Positions 1 through 9,672 of a stretch of 64,000 nucleotides of DNA are shown piece after piece. The DNA is taken from contig NZ_CAJQUM010000001.1 in NCBI RefSeq assembly GCF_907163265.1, positions 3,348,001 through 3,412,000 on the forward strand, in the 5' to 3' direction. The notes beneath the pieces are model-generated. The model was not told the origin of the DNA, did no database searches, and saw only the letters and a list, made by a program, of their open reading frames with translations. The position numbers were made by a program, and so were the translations under genes. Each line of letters opens with the position of its first letter. The stretch's first letter is position 1. The DNA is from Georgfuchsia toluolica. Lineage in GTDB: Bacteria > Pseudomonadota > Gammaproteobacteria > Burkholderiales > Rhodocyclaceae.

Positions 1-1475
<1,475 letters not shown>

Positions 1476-1500
1476 TTGTTGCTTGACGTTTATTCAAACA

Positions 1501-1530
1501 GGGCACAGCGTCGCTGTGCCCTTGTCGTCT
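1501..1530 (+). terminator. Rho-independent-like terminator after ilvC
   Basis: A perfect 9-bp stem, GGGCACAGC / GCTGTGCCC with a GTC loop (1501-1521), is followed by TTGTCGTCT. It lies 26 bases after the ilvC stop and would end the ilv transcript. The U tract is weak, so efficiency is uncertain. Confidence 0.65.
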
Positions 1531-1558
1531 AGCGCGCAAGATTGCTAGTGTTACCACC

Positions 1559-1687
1559 GAGGATGTAAATGCGCAAAGGCAAAATTGATCGCCCCCCACC
1601 CCCGTACCTGGGGGGCGGGGCTACTGATCAGCTCGCTGCTCTCGATATTACAGTGGGCGCCGTTTCTTTTTACACCAAGCGCAAGGC
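1559..1687 (+). repeat. Dispersed ~125-bp intergenic repeat, copy 1 (upstream of psd)
   Basis: It starts GAGGATGTAAATGCGCAAAGG, has a C-run/G-run hairpin in the middle (CCCCCC...GGGGGGCGGGG), then AGCTCGCT...CTCGATAT and a T-rich end that runs into the psd start codon. The same modules occur in the same order at 2361, 22144, 42520 and 51220. Confidence 0.8.
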
Positions 1688-2335
1688 ATGAAACCTCAAT
1701 ATCCTCACCCGCTGATCGCCCGCGAAGGCTGGCCGTTTCTCGGCGCCGCGGTGGCCGCGTCGATACTGGTGACGGTAATGAACGGCTGGTGCTGGTCAAT
1801 TCCGCTGTGGATCATTTCCCTGTTCGTATTGCAGTTCTTCCGCGATCCGCCGCGCCAGGTGCCGACCGGCGAGAAGGATGTACTGTCGCCCGCCGACGGC
1901 CGCATCGTCGCCATCGTACCGGCGCGCGACCCCTGGCTGCAGCGCGATACGCTCAAGCTCAGCGTGTTCATGAACGTATTCAATGTGCATTCGAATCGCA
2001 GCCCCATCGACGGCGTGGTGATCCAGCGCTGGTATCACCCCGGCGCCTTCGTCAATGCGGCGCTGGACAAGGCCTCGGTCGAGAACGAACGCAATGCGCT
2101 GCATTTGCGTAATGCGAAGGGACAGGACGTCACCTGTGTGCAGGTGGCTGGCCTGATCGCGCGCCGCATCCTCTGCTACGTGGATGCAGGCGCCAGACTG
2201 GCCCGGGGCCAGCGCTACGGCTTCATCCGCTTCGGTTCGCGCGTCGATGTGTACCTGCCGCCCGATTCGCGTGTCAAGGTCGTCATTGGCGAGAAAGTCA
2301 GGGCGACCAGCACGGTACTGGCCGAATTGCCATAG
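1688..2335 (+). CDS. psd: Phosphatidylserine decarboxylase proenzyme (short type)
   Basis: 215 residues. It decarboxylates phosphatidylserine to phosphatidylethanolamine at the inner membrane. One hydrophobic stretch (about residues 17-50) anchors it. The LSPADGRIV motif follows at about 66-74. Near the C-terminus, the sequence [10 protein letters not shown] holds the self-cleavage site G183-S184; the serine becomes the pyruvoyl cofactor of the small chain. The short length and GS cleavage site are those of the compact Psd class found in many betaproteobacteria. The next gene, pssA, makes its substrate, so the pair forms a pathway unit. A dispersed repeat precedes the gene and reaches the start codon. 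Confidence 0.95.
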   Translation: MKPQYPHPLIAREGWPFLGAAVAASILVTVMNGWCWSIPLWIISLFVLQFFRDPPRQVPTGEKDVLSPADGRIVAIVPARDPWLQRDTLKLSVFMNVFNVHSNRSPIDGVVIQRWYHPGAFVNAALDKASVENERNALHLRNAKGQDVTCVQVAGLIARRILCYVDAGARLARGQRYGFIRFGSRVDVYLPPDSRVKVVIGEKVRATSTVLAELP

Positions 2336-2360
2336 CGCGCATGGTCGCCAGCACTACCCC

Positions 2361-2470
2361 TGAGCATTAAAGAGCGCAAAGGCATGAAGCCCCGCCCCCT
2401 CCCATCCTCCCCCTCGCGGGGGAGGTGACTACTTGCTCGCTGCGCTCGTTAAGAATGAATCACTTCGTAC
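2361..2470 (+). repeat. Dispersed ~125-bp intergenic repeat, copy 2 (divergent, upstream of pssA)
   Basis: A shorter, more diverged copy. TGAGCATTAAAGAGCGCAAA matches the 5' module of the other copies. The middle is a CCTCCCCCTCGCGGGGGAGG hairpin instead of the CCCCGCCC type. GCTCGCTGCGCTCG is the shared 3' module. It sits between psd and pssA. Confidence 0.6.
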
Positions 2471-2543
2471 CGCGTCTATCACATCCAACACCCGCCAACA
2501 TAGCCGATTACAATAGCGGCATTCAACTCGTGGTCGAATATTC

Positions 2544-3311
2544 ATGCCGGTGATTCCCCGCAACAAGGTATTGGCAAACCCCGTACTTCGCCGCCGCGGC
2601 ATCTACATACTGCCCAACCTGTTTACAACGGCGGCACTGTTTGGCGGTTTTTTCGCCATCGTGCAGGCCATGAACGGCCGGTTCGAGATTGCCGCCGTTG
2701 CCATCTTCATTGCCATGGTGCTCGACGGCATCGATGGCCGGGTTGCCCGCCTCACGCACACGCAAAGCGCTTTTGGCGCCGAATACGACTCACTGTCCGA
2801 CATGGTGTCGTTTGGCGTGGCGCCCGCGCTCGTCGCCTACGAATGGGCGTTGAAGGGTATGGGCAAGCTGGGCTGGATCGCGGCCTTCATCTACTGCGCC
2901 GGGGCGGCGTTGCGCCTGGCGCGCTTCAATACCCAGATCGAGGAGGGCGGCAAGCTCCATGACAAACGCTTCTTCCAGGGCATGCCGAGCCCGGCCGCCG
3001 CCGCGCTGATCGCCGGCCTGGTCTGGGTCATGATCGACTATGGCTGGCGCGGCGACGAAGCGCGCTGGTACGTTTGCATCCTGACCATATTCGCCGGCCT
3101 CACCATGGTCAGCAACATCCGCTATTACGCGGGGAAAGACATCAATCTGCGGCGCAGCGTGCCTTTCATCTTCATTGCCGGCATCGCCTTGTTCTTTGCC
3201 TTGGTATCGAGCTACCCCCCCGGCGTGCTGTTCGCGCTGTTCCTCGGTTACGCCCTGTCCGGTTATGTATTCTCGGCCTGGAGCTGGCTGAGCCGGCACA
3301 AACGGACATGA
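2544..3311 (+). CDS. pssA: CDP-diacylglycerol--serine O-phosphatidyltransferase
   Basis: 255 residues with several membrane segments. It joins serine to CDP-diacylglycerol to give phosphatidylserine, the substrate of the upstream Psd. The CDP-alcohol phosphotransferase signature DG-x2-AR-x8-G-x3-D-x3-D is intact at about residues 61-83 (DGIDGRVAR ... GAEYDSLSD). It follows an N-terminal segment containing YILPNLFTTAALFGGFFAIV. This is the integral-membrane (subclass II) enzyme rather than the E. coli soluble type. The gene order psd-pssA-leuA is typical of betaproteobacteria. The stop codon is part of a terminator stem. Confidence 0.96.
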   Translation: MPVIPRNKVLANPVLRRRGIYILPNLFTTAALFGGFFAIVQAMNGRFEIAAVAIFIAMVLDGIDGRVARLTHTQSAFGAEYDSLSDMVSFGVAPALVAYEWALKGMGKLGWIAAFIYCAGAALRLARFNTQIEEGGKLHDKRFFQGMPSPAAAALIAGLVWVMIDYGWRGDEARWYVCILTIFAGLTMVSNIRYYAGKDINLRRSVPFIFIAGIALFFALVSSYPPGVLFALFLGYALSGYVFSAWSWLSRHKRT

Positions 3312-3331
3312 CCAGAGTCATGTCCGTTTCC
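3303..3331 (+). terminator. Terminator hairpin overlapping the pssA stop codon
   Basis: Perfect 10-bp stem CGGACATGAC / GTCATGTCCG (3303-3312 and 3317-3326) with a CAGA loop, followed by TTTCC. The TGA stop of pssA lies inside the left arm. Confidence 0.7.
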
Positions 3332-3377
3332 CTCATCCTTAACCTCTCTCCCGCTACGCGGGCGAGGGGAACGCCGT

Positions 3378-3404
3378 GAGCCGCTCCGCGGCTCTTCTCT
3401 TTAT
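3378..3404 (+). terminator. Second terminator-like hairpin upstream of leuA
   Basis: Stem GAGCCGC / GCGGCTC (3378-3384 and 3388-3394), loop TCC, followed by the pyrimidine tract TTCTCTTTAT. With the hairpin at 3303 it insulates leuA from psd-pssA. Confidence 0.6.
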
Positions 3405-3447
3405 ATTAACGGTTGCAGGGCCGAAATAAAGCGTTTATAGTCGAACC

Positions 3448-3558
3448 ATGTTTGCGAATCTCCTCTTCGCTGCGTTGTTCCTGCTTCTTGCCGGCGCCCT
3501 GCTGGCGCGCCAGCCGTTGCGTGCCAAACTGCTGCCGCTGCTGCGCCGCGCGCGCTAA
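3448..3558 (+). CDS. Small leucine-rich ORF upstream of leuA (36 aa)
   Basis: ATG 3448 to TAA 3556-3558 encodes 36 residues, 13 of them leucine, many in pairs or triples, with an Arg-rich tail (LLPLLRRAR). It lies between two terminators and leuA. Two readings fit. It may be a tiny membrane protein: residues 4-20 form one hydrophobic helix and the tail is positive. Or it may be a leucine-sensing leader peptide of leuA. No convincing terminator/antiterminator pair is visible between 3559 and 3642, which weakens the leader idea. No good ribosome site is visible. Whether it is translated is unknown. Confidence 0.4.
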   Translation: MFANLLFAALFLLLAGALLARQPLRAKLLPLLRRAR

Positions 3559-3642
3559 AAACATCCCCCACAATTCGAGTATCTGCATGGCCGGTGAAAC
3601 AGTCCGCCGGCACCGCTTATTTTGGTTTCGCTGGAGAGAATC

Positions 3643-5181
3643 ATGGCAAAAGAACAATTGATCATTTTCGATACCACCTTGCGCGACGGCGAACAAAGCC
3701 CCGGCGCCTCGATGACGCGCGAAGAAAAATTGCGCATTGCGCGACAACTGGAAAAAATGCACGTCGATATCATCGAAGCCGGCTTCCCGGCCGCGTCGAA
3801 CGGCGACTTCGAGGCGGTCCGGTCGGTGGCCGAGGCCATCAAGGACAGCCGCATCGCCGCCTTGTGCCGCACCTCGGACCAGGATATTTCGCGCGCACTC
3901 GAAGCGCTGAAGCCGGCGCGCGCCGGGCGCATCCATACCTTCATCGCGACCAGTCCGCTGCATATGGAAAAGAAATTGCGCATGGCGCCCGAGGACGTCA
4001 TCATCGCGGCGAAGAACGCCGTGCGCTTCGCCCGCAACGGCATCGATGATGTGGAATTCTCCTGCGAGGACGCTGGGCGTTCCGAGATGGATTTCCTGTG
4101 CCGCATCGTCGAGACGGTGATCAAGGAAGGCGCGACGACCATCAACATTCCCGATACCGTCGGCTACAACGTGCCCCGGCAGTATGCCGATCGTATCTGT
4201 CAGTTGCGCGAGCGCGTGCCGAATTCGGACAAGGTGATCTGGTCGGTGCATTGCCACAACGACCTCGGCCTCGCCGTCGCCAACTCGCTCGCTGCGGTCA
4301 TCGCCGGCGCGCGCCAGGTCGAATGCACCATCAACGGCCTCGGTGAGCGTGCCGGCAACGCGGCGCTGGAAGAAGTCGTCATGGCGGTGCGCACGCGGCA
4401 GGACATCTTCCCCTGCGACACCCGCATTGACGCCACCCATATCGTGCCAGCCTCGAAGCTGGTTTCCAGCGTCACCGGCTTTCCGGTCCAGCCCAACAAG
4501 GCTATCGTCGGCGCCAACGCCTTCGCCCACGAATCCGGCATTCATCAGGACGGCGTGCTCAAGCATCGCGAGACCTACGAAATCATGCGTGCCGAAGACG
4601 TCGGCTGGAATACCAACAAGCTCGTGCTCGGCAAGCATTCCGGGCGCACGGCCTTCCGCGCGCGCCTCAAGGAACTCGGCATCGAGGTCGATTCGGAACA
4701 GGTGCTGAACACGGCTTTCACTCGCTTCAAGGAACTCGCCGACAAAAAGCACGAGATCTTCGATGAAGACTTGCATGCCCTCATGTCGGAAGATGTCGTC
4801 ACGCCGGAAGACGAGTACTACAAGCTCGTGGCATCCGCCTTCCATTCCGAGACCGGCGAAACGCCCCATGCCATGATCACGCTGTCCGCCGGCGGCGCCG
4901 AGCATCGTGCCGAGGCGCAAGGCAGCGGCCCGGTGGATGCCGCCTTCAAGGCCATCGAGAGCGTGGCCAGGAGCGACGCCGACCTGCAGCTCTATTCGGT
5001 CAACGCAATCACTACCGGCACCGATGCGCAGGGCGAAGTGACCGTGCGTCTGGCCAAGGGCAGCCGCATCGTGAATGGCCTCGGCGCCGATACGGACATC
5101 ATCGTCGCTTCGGCACGCGCCTACATCAATGCGCTGAACAAATTACGCTCGGTAGCGGAACGGCTTAATCCGCAGTTGTAG
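3643..5181 (+). CDS. leuA: 2-isopropylmalate synthase
   Basis: 512 residues, the normal length. It condenses acetyl-CoA with 2-oxoisovalerate in the first committed step of leucine synthesis. The N-terminal DRE-TIM barrel shows [16 protein letters not shown] and the metal-binding HCHNDLG-A motif. The C-terminal LeuA dimer/allosteric domain begins at about residue 390 and would bind leucine. ATG 3643 was chosen because it gives [18 protein letters not shown] and follows GGAGAG (3633-3638); an in-frame start at 3622 lacks these features. The gene stands alone, separated from the other branched-chain genes by psd-pssA. Confidence 0.97.
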   Translation: MAKEQLIIFDTTLRDGEQSPGASMTREEKLRIARQLEKMHVDIIEAGFPAASNGDFEAVRSVAEAIKDSRIAALCRTSDQDISRALEALKPARAGRIHTFIATSPLHMEKKLRMAPEDVIIAAKNAVRFARNGIDDVEFSCEDAGRSEMDFLCRIVETVIKEGATTINIPDTVGYNVPRQYADRICQLRERVPNSDKVIWSVHCHNDLGLAVANSLAAVIAGARQVECTINGLGERAGNAALEEVVMAVRTRQDIFPCDTRIDATHIVPASKLVSSVTGFPVQPNKAIVGANAFAHESGIHQDGVLKHRETYEIMRAEDVGWNTNKLVLGKHSGRTAFRARLKELGIEVDSEQVLNTAFTRFKELADKKHEIFDEDLHALMSEDVVTPEDEYYKLVASAFHSETGETPHAMITLSAGGAEHRAEAQGSGPVDAAFKAIESVARSDADLQLYSVNAITTGTDAQGEVTVRLAKGSRIVNGLGADTDIIVASARAYINALNKLRSVAERLNPQL

Positions 5182-5189
5182 GGACGGGC

Positions 5190-5257
5190 AGTCATCCCGC
5201 AGGGACTTCCCGCGAAGCCTGTCCCCGAATGCTTTAGTCGGAGAGCGGGAATCCAGT
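5190..5257. repeat. Degenerate GTCATTCC-family palindromic element
   Basis: CAGTCATCCCGC at the left and GCGGGAATCCAGTG at the right are the hallmarks of the family seen intact at 14257, 15435 and 23464. It lies between the convergent genes leuA and the VIT transporter. Confidence 0.5.
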
Positions 5258-5276
5258 GACTTATCAACGTCCGATG

Positions 5277-5304
5277 GCCGGGGCTCGCCCCGGCAGTCGC
5301 CCCC
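5277..5304. terminator. Bidirectional terminator between leuA and the VIT gene
   Basis: Perfect 8-bp stem GCCGGGGC / GCCCCGGC with a TC loop (5277-5294), then CGCCCCCTTTT on the + strand. Its place between convergent genes fits a shared terminator. Confidence 0.5.
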
Positions 5305-5357
5305 TTTTCGCAAAGCGGGTCGGCCTCTGCCACATCAGTTCCCCGACACCAGGAATC

Positions 5358-6047
5358 TCAGGCGGCCACCCCAAAAAGGGCACCGACTCCAGCGGTCAAT
5401 GCCATTGCCAACGTCCCCCAAAAAGTAACACGCGCGACAGACGCAATCACGGGTGCGCCCCCTGCACGTGCAGCCAGGAAGCCCAATAACGCTAGAAAGA
5501 GGAGCGAACTGCCGGCGACGCCCCACATAAGTGCGGCAACCGGGAACAAGAGAACCATCAGTAGCGGCAGGGCAGCCCCCACCGCGAACGTAGCCGCCGA
5601 GGCCAGAGCAGCCTGCACCGGCCGCGCGGCCAAGGTGTCGGATATGCCCAGTTCGTCTCGTGCATGTGCGCCCAGTGCGTCATGCTGCATGAGTTGGCTG
5701 GCAACGGTTGAGGCCAGTGTCTCATCGAGTCCGCGCTTAACGTAAATGGACATCAGTTCTGCGTGTTCCTGCTTGGGGTTCGCAACCAACTCTTTGCTCT
5801 CGCGCTCCAGATCGGCGCGTTCGGTATCGGCTTGCGAACTGACTGAGACATATTCGCCGGCAGCCATTGACATGGCGCCGGCGACAAGGCCGGCAACTCC
5901 TGCAACCAGGATGCCCTGAGCGCCTGCGTCTGCTGCCGCGACGCCCAGGACAAGGCTGGCAGTGGAAACGATACCGTCGTTCGCGCCGAGAACCGCGGCA
6001 CGGAGCCAGCCGGTTCGGTGCGTTCTGTGTCTTTCACTGTGTCTCAT
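5358..6047 (-). CDS. VIT1/CCC1-family membrane protein (probable Fe2+/Mn2+ exporter)
   Basis: 229 residues. The N-terminal WLRAAVLGANDGIVSTASLVLGV and AGAMSMAAGEYVSVSSQ are the first two helices of the vacuolar iron transporter family. A charged cytoplasmic segment (about 75-125, rich in E and D) is the usual metal-binding region, and three C-terminal helices follow. Family members move Fe2+ or Mn2+ out of the cytosol by H+ antiport; the metal cannot be told from sequence. The gene is alone, convergent with leuA, and no Fur or Mn-responsive operator is evident upstream. Confidence 0.85.
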   Translation of the reverse strand: MRHSERHRTHRTGWLRAAVLGANDGIVSTASLVLGVAAADAGAQGILVAGVAGLVAGAMSMAAGEYVSVSSQADTERADLERESKELVANPKQEHAELMSIYVKRGLDETLASTVASQLMQHDALGAHARDELGISDTLAARPVQAALASAATFAVGAALPLLMVLLFPVAALMWGVAGSSLLFLALLGFLAARAGGAPVIASVARVTFWGTLAMALTAGVGALFGVAA

Positions 6048-6127
6048 GGCGGCTACCGTGAATTGAGAAGTTGATCGCGACGATTAGCGTTAAGTTGACC
6101 GGCCTGCTGATCATCATTTAGTAGGGC

Positions 6128-6994
6128 GGAATAGGGGACGAACGGAATAGGGGACATATCGGAATAGCGGAATGGGGGACACACTACGATTATCCTGCCC
6201 TCAGAGCAAGTCCCCGTTCTGATGCAAGAGTGGTTTCATTTTTTGGCCTGCCCGCCTGACCGCGCGTCGTGCGCCGGCCAAGGATCTTTTCGATCTCCTG
6301 CTGGAACCGCGCTTCCCCCAATACATAATTTCCATTCGTCGCCGAGTGGATTTGATCCAGCGTTTCCGGATCAATGTGCGCCTTGAACAGTTCCCGATAG
6401 TTCTTTCGCCGTTCAGCTTCGTCGTTTCCCAGCCGCAGATACTGCTCATGCGGTGTAAGCAAGTTATTGACCTTGCCCAGAGCATTTGACTGATAGCTTG
6501 ACCAGCGATAGTCGCGCGGGTGGCGAACCATGCCCGCCCGTTTCGGGTTCAATTCGATATAACGATAACAGGCCAACACATAATCTTCGCTCTGGGTCTA
6601 GCAGGGGCGGAAGCGGCCTTCCCAAAGGGTGCCTGAGCGCCGGTAGCTGCGATTGACGTACTGCACATAACGCTGTCCCGGATGCTTCATCGACAGGCTG
6701 GCGCTGTCCGCCCGTTGCGGAGTCAGCAGCAGATGAACATGGTTCGTCATAAGCACATAAGCATGGACCGCGCAGCCGAAGCGTCGCGCCAGCGCTCGAG
6801 ATGCTCAAGGTAGAACAGGTAATCCGCTTCGGCGTAAAAGCAGGCGGCGCGGTTATTGCCGCGCTGGATGATGTGCCAGGGAATGCCGGGAATGCCAAGG
6901 CGGGCTCGACGGGGCATAACAACAACTAGAGGAAAGCGATGGCCAAGGAATAGCAGAAAAACGTGGTCTGTCCCCTATTACCGTCCCCTATTAC
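6128..6994 (-). mobile_element. Decayed REP-transposase (Y1-type) element with repeated GGAATAGGGGAC ends
   Basis: The left end (6128-6156) has two copies of GGAATAGGGGAC plus a weaker third. The right end (6969-6994) has TGTCCCCTATTAC twice, the reverse complement of the same motif. Between them lies a broken REP-associated tyrosine transposase gene. The element abuts the distal end of the integron array. Confidence 0.65.
6190..6925 (-). pseudogene. REP-associated tyrosine transposase (RAYT), frameshifted and interrupted
   Basis: The reverse strand starts MPRRARLGIPGIPWHIIQRG, the standard start of this Y1 transposase family. It carries the metal-binding HVHLLLTP motif (in MTNHVHLLLTP) and continues VLACYRYIELNPKRAGMV with the catalytic tyrosine region. 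The first ~45 codons are in a different frame from the next part (shift near 6790), and a TAG interrupts the frame at 6598-6600 before the C-terminal 129 codons. The total, 736 bases, is not a multiple of three. These enzymes mobilise palindromic REP-like repeats, which are common in this window, but this copy should be inactive. Confidence 0.85.
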
Positions 6995-7062
6995 CCATAC
7001 GCTACCCCAAAGCCAAACCTATCGGTCAGTCTTGATTTTCGGGGGAGTCCATATATGAATTG

Positions 7063-7410
7063 TTAGGTGCTGCGATCCAGGATCTGCTTGAGCACCACCG
7101 CCTCATTGTGCAACTGATCCCTGGCTGCGTAAATAAGGGTGATGTTTCCTTGACGCGAAAGAGTTTGTAGCTCTGACAATGCGGGATTATTTTTCAGCTC
7201 AGCGCGATATCGCATTTTGAACTCCGGCCATTTCTCTGGGTCATGCCCAAACCATTGGCGAAGCTCGGTGGATGGTGCCACGTCTTTTAGCCAGAGGTCG
7301 ATCTTAGCTTTGACCTTGGCCAATCCACGCGGCCAGAGCCGATCTACAAGAATCCGCTTACCGTCGGTTTTGGCTGGATGTTCATAAGCTCGCTTCAACA
7401 TGACGTCCAT
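7063..7410 (-). CDS. DUF488-family protein (last cassette)
   Basis: 115 residues. The family signature is clear: GKRILVDRLWPRGLAK, LWLKDVAPSTELRQWFGHDPEKW and the C-terminal ITLIYAARDQLHNEAVVL. DUF488 proteins are small cytoplasmic proteins of unproven function. I chose the ATG at 7408-7410 because GAGGGA lies five bases upstream; an in-frame ATG at 7431 adds seven residues and has no ribosome site. The TAA stop lies inside GTTAGGT (7062-7068), as usual for cassette genes that end in the attC core. The attC half that should follow on the left is missing. Confidence 0.85.
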   Translation of the reverse strand: MDVMLKRAYEHPAKTDGKRILVDRLWPRGLAKVKAKIDLWLKDVAPSTELRQWFGHDPEKWPEFKMRYRAELKNNPALSELQTLSRQGNITLIYAARDQLHNEAVVLKQILDRST

Positions 7411-7429
7411 GAGGTCCCTCACATGCGGC

Positions 7430-7486
7430 ATCTAGCGTGGAGTTGAGCGGCGCCGATAGGCGTCCGTCCCAAATGATGGGTTAGCC
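7430..7486 (-). other. attC of the PPOX cassette (one core degenerate)
   Basis: On the + strand it begins ATCTAGC (one base from ATCTAAC) and ends GTTAGCC (7480-7486), with the dyad GGCGCCGATAGGCG inside. The A-to-G change in the AAC triplet (7435) would be expected to impair recombination, fixing this cassette to the DUF488 cassette. Confidence 0.7.
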
Positions 7487-8032
7487 CGACTTTGCAACGA
7501 TATTGGTAGCGTGACCATCGATGCTCACCTGGTTCTTGTCAGCCCAGTATTGGCGGATACCTTCTTCCCCTTTTTTTGTCGCCCAATCATTCAACAGCTC
7601 TCGTTCGCCTGCGTAATCGAAGTAGGGAATGGACATGCCGCAGGAGCTTTGCACGAGGTCCACTGCCACGTCGAAGATCTGACGCGTGCCAGGCAGAGGT
7701 TTGAACACTGAGATAAGTTCATTCCACTCTCGGTCGGATCGATGGAGCACCTTTGCCTTGCCGTAGAGTCTTAAAACCAGAGGCTTTCCCTCAAAAGCGC
7801 AGAACATAACGGTCATGCGCGGATTGGACTGAATATGCGTTGATGTCTCGTTTCCGCTACCGGTCGCATTGAGCCAAGCAATGCGGTTGCTCCCGAGAAC
7901 TACGAGCGAATCCATGCCTTTGGGTGAAACGCTAACCCGTCCAGCCTCAGTCGCGGTGCCGACAAAATATATTTTCTGTGCCTTGATAAAGGCAATATGC
8001 TCTTGCGAAAGTTCTTGATGTTGCTTACCCAT
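7481..8032 (-). CDS. Pyridoxamine 5'-phosphate oxidase-family (PPOX-like) cassette protein
   Basis: 183 residues. The split-barrel flavin-binding fold is suggested by IYFVGTATEAGRVSVSPKGMDS, NRIAWLNATGSGNETSTHIQSNPRMTVMFCAFEG and LRLYGKAKVL. Members bind FMN or F420 and act on small molecules; the substrate here is unknown and a role in vitamin B6 synthesis should not be assumed. The start at 8030-8032 is set by the CCGGAG ribosome site and leaves the frame's upstream extension, which overlaps attC, untranslated. The TAA stop is part of the attC core, as in the neighbouring cassette. Confidence 0.8.
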   Translation of the reverse strand: MGKQHQELSQEHIAFIKAQKIYFVGTATEAGRVSVSPKGMDSLVVLGSNRIAWLNATGSGNETSTHIQSNPRMTVMFCAFEGKPLVLRLYGKAKVLHRSDREWNELISVFKPLPGTRQIFDVAVDLVQSSCGMSIPYFDYAGERELLNDWATKKGEEGIRQYWADKNQVSIDGHATNIVAKSG

Positions 8033-8058
8033 GAATACTCCGGGGAGGAAAGAAGTCG

Positions 8059-8139
8059 GGCTAACGTTCGCCATAACCGGCGTGCAAAAGCAGAGTGGAG
8101 CGGCGCTTTTGCACGTCCGAGTTGATGGAGTTGTTAGGC
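8059..8139 (-). other. attC of the binding-protein-like cassette
   Basis: 81 bp from GGCTAAC (8059-8065) to GTTAGGC (8133-8139). The long internal dyad GCGTGCAAAAGC / GCGCTTTTGCACG gives a strong folded stem. Confidence 0.85.
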
Positions 8140-8200
8140 ATGAACTATTTACACTCAATTGCCAATTGGTGTTGAGGGGCAGCCAAGCGCTATCGGGTCT

Positions 8201-9076
8201 TTAGAGTGCATCAGCTAGATATCTATCCACGTTCTCTTGCGTAATCACGTCAATGCCTGTATCAATAGCCTGAGGCATCTGAACGCCCAGCGATGCTTGC
8301 CACAACATCAGGACTGACATCGAGCCTTGCATTTTTGGAATGGTTGCTGAGGATGACTCGATCACGCCTTCTTTAATGGCATCGAGTATCGGCTTGATTC
8401 CATCCATGCTGACTACTTTAACTTTGCCGGCCTTCCCAGCCTTTTTGATGGCGGTTGCGATGCCTATCGGACCGGAAGCATCGCAGCACAAGTAACCACT
8501 TAGATCGGGATGCGATTTGAGAACAGCCGAAGCTTGTTGGCGGGCAGTCTCAATGTCGTCATTGTCAATGCCACCGTCTACAATAGTTATACTAGGATAT
8601 TTCCTCAATACAGCCATCTGGGCTTCGTATCGTTCTTTATGGTTTGGTGCCGTGGGATATCCCTGCATCACAGCTACTTTGCCAGCGTACCCAATCAGCT
8701 TGACGAGACGCTCGGACGCAATGATCCCCTGCTGAGAAAAGTTGTTGCCAACGCTGGTGATGCTGGCATCTGGCGATGGTGAGTCGAAGAGAACCACCGG
8801 AATACCCTGATCCCTGATGCGGTTGACCGCCGTCATATGGCCTACTGCCTCAACCGGATCTATAGCGATGCCACTCGGGCGACTCCTGGCGGCCTTTTCC
8901 AGGATCGCGTTCTGCTCGACGACGTCGACAATTGATGGTGGTATATAGTCAACCACAATCTCGACACCAAGCTCACGGCTTAGGATTTCGGCCTGAGCCT
9001 GCGCACCTTTGTTTACCTCGTCGAACCAGGGATGTGCGACTTTCGGGACAATGATGAATCGAAGTGCTCCTGCCAT
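8201..9076 (-). CDS. Periplasmic-binding-protein-like cassette protein without signal peptide
   Basis: 291 residues of the sugar-binding type I fold (Peripla_BP_4/RbsB-like). Visible features are FIIVPKVAHPWFDEVNKGAQAQA, GIAIDPVEAVGHMTAVNRIRDQGIPVVLFDSP, and a second lobe with GYLCCDASGPIGIATAIKKAG. The protein begins MAGALRFIIVPK with no signal peptide and no DNA-binding domain, so it is neither an ordinary secreted ABC receptor nor a LacI-type repressor. No transporter genes are nearby. It may be a cytoplasmic ligand sensor or rely on another start; an upstream start is limited by the attC at 9107. About 60 untranslated bases separate the stop from attC. Confidence 0.75.
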   Translation of the reverse strand: MAGALRFIIVPKVAHPWFDEVNKGAQAQAEILSRELGVEIVVDYIPPSIVDVVEQNAILEKAARSRPSGIAIDPVEAVGHMTAVNRIRDQGIPVVLFDSPSPDASITSVGNNFSQQGIIASERLVKLIGYAGKVAVMQGYPTAPNHKERYEAQMAVLRKYPSITIVDGGIDNDDIETARQQASAVLKSHPDLSGYLCCDASGPIGIATAIKKAGKAGKVKVVSMDGIKPILDAIKEGVIESSSATIPKMQGSMSVLMLWQASLGVQMPQAIDTGIDVITQENVDRYLADAL

Positions 9077-9106
9077 TTTTCGAGTCCTCCTAAAGTCAAA
9101 TTAGAA

Positions 9107-9166
9107 GCCTAACGTTTGACATAAGGGGCGCGCTTTAGCGCGTCCCGCTTGATGGAAGGGTTAGGC
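9107..9166 (-). other. attC of cytochrome cassette, copy 1
   Basis: 60 bp from GCCTAAC (9107-9113) to GTTAGGC (9160-9166), with the dyad GGGGCGCGCTTTAGCGCGTCCC. It is almost identical to the site at 10489. Confidence 0.9.
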
Positions 9167-9177
9167 GTTGGTTGCAT

Positions 9178-9654
9178 TCATTTTTCTGTATCAGCAAAAC
9201 GATAAGTTGCATGACAGGCAATACAGTTATTCATAGCAGTGCTTAGCTGTTTGATGGTGTGTTGACTATCTTTCAGCCTTTCAGCATCAATGGCAATTTC
9301 ATCGAATTTTTGCCGTGTATCAAACCCCAGTTTTTTCATTTCAAGAGGGATTTTTCTAAACAATGTGCCAGGTACGTCAGCTTCTGCTGCCATTCCTGAA
9401 GATTTTGCGATTTTGGTCGCAGTTGCAAAGTCATTTATGGATACTGCGGCTAATATACCCTGAGAGTTTTGTAGCCAAGTTCGCATTTCCAGCAACAAAG
9501 CGTTGCGCTCGTCTTTGCTCAACTGGACCGCCAATCTGCCATCAGTAGAGGGTTTAACTTCCCCTACGGTAAATTTGTATGAAAACACAGCCACAACGAA
9601 CGACAGTACCGCGACCAACAACCAGCTACTTTTGCAAGAATTCATATTTTTCAT
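9178..9654 (-). CDS. Cytochrome c'-like protein, cassette copy 1
   Basis: 158 residues from ATG 9654. Residues about 8-24 are one hydrophobic segment (WLLVAVLSFVVAVF), a signal peptide or anchor. The rest is helical with a single haem site NNCIACHATYRFAD near the C-terminus, the C-x2-CH-x2-YR arrangement of cytochrome c'/c556 four-helix bundles. These periplasmic proteins bind one haem and can carry electrons or bind NO. The start is uncertain: there is no clear ribosome site, and an ATG three codons further in is possible. A copy with one residue difference (Ala here, Thr there) lies at 10560. Confidence 0.82.
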   Translation of the reverse strand: MKNMNSCKSSWLLVAVLSFVVAVFSYKFTVGEVKPSTDGRLAVQLSKDERNALLLEMRTWLQNSQGILAAVSINDFATATKIAKSSGMAAEADVPGTLFRKIPLEMKKLGFDTRQKFDEIAIDAERLKDSQHTIKQLSTAMNNCIACHATYRFADTEK

Positions 9655-9672
9655 TTCTAGTGAGGGTTGTAG

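Noticed and set aside
3559-3642. Attenuator hairpins between the leucine-rich frame and leuA
   Set aside because: Only a weak GCCGG/CCGGC pair is present, with no U tract and no competing stem.
3406-4920. 504-codon open frame antisense to leuA
   Set aside because: LeuA is unambiguous on the other strand and the antisense translation has no recognisable domain.
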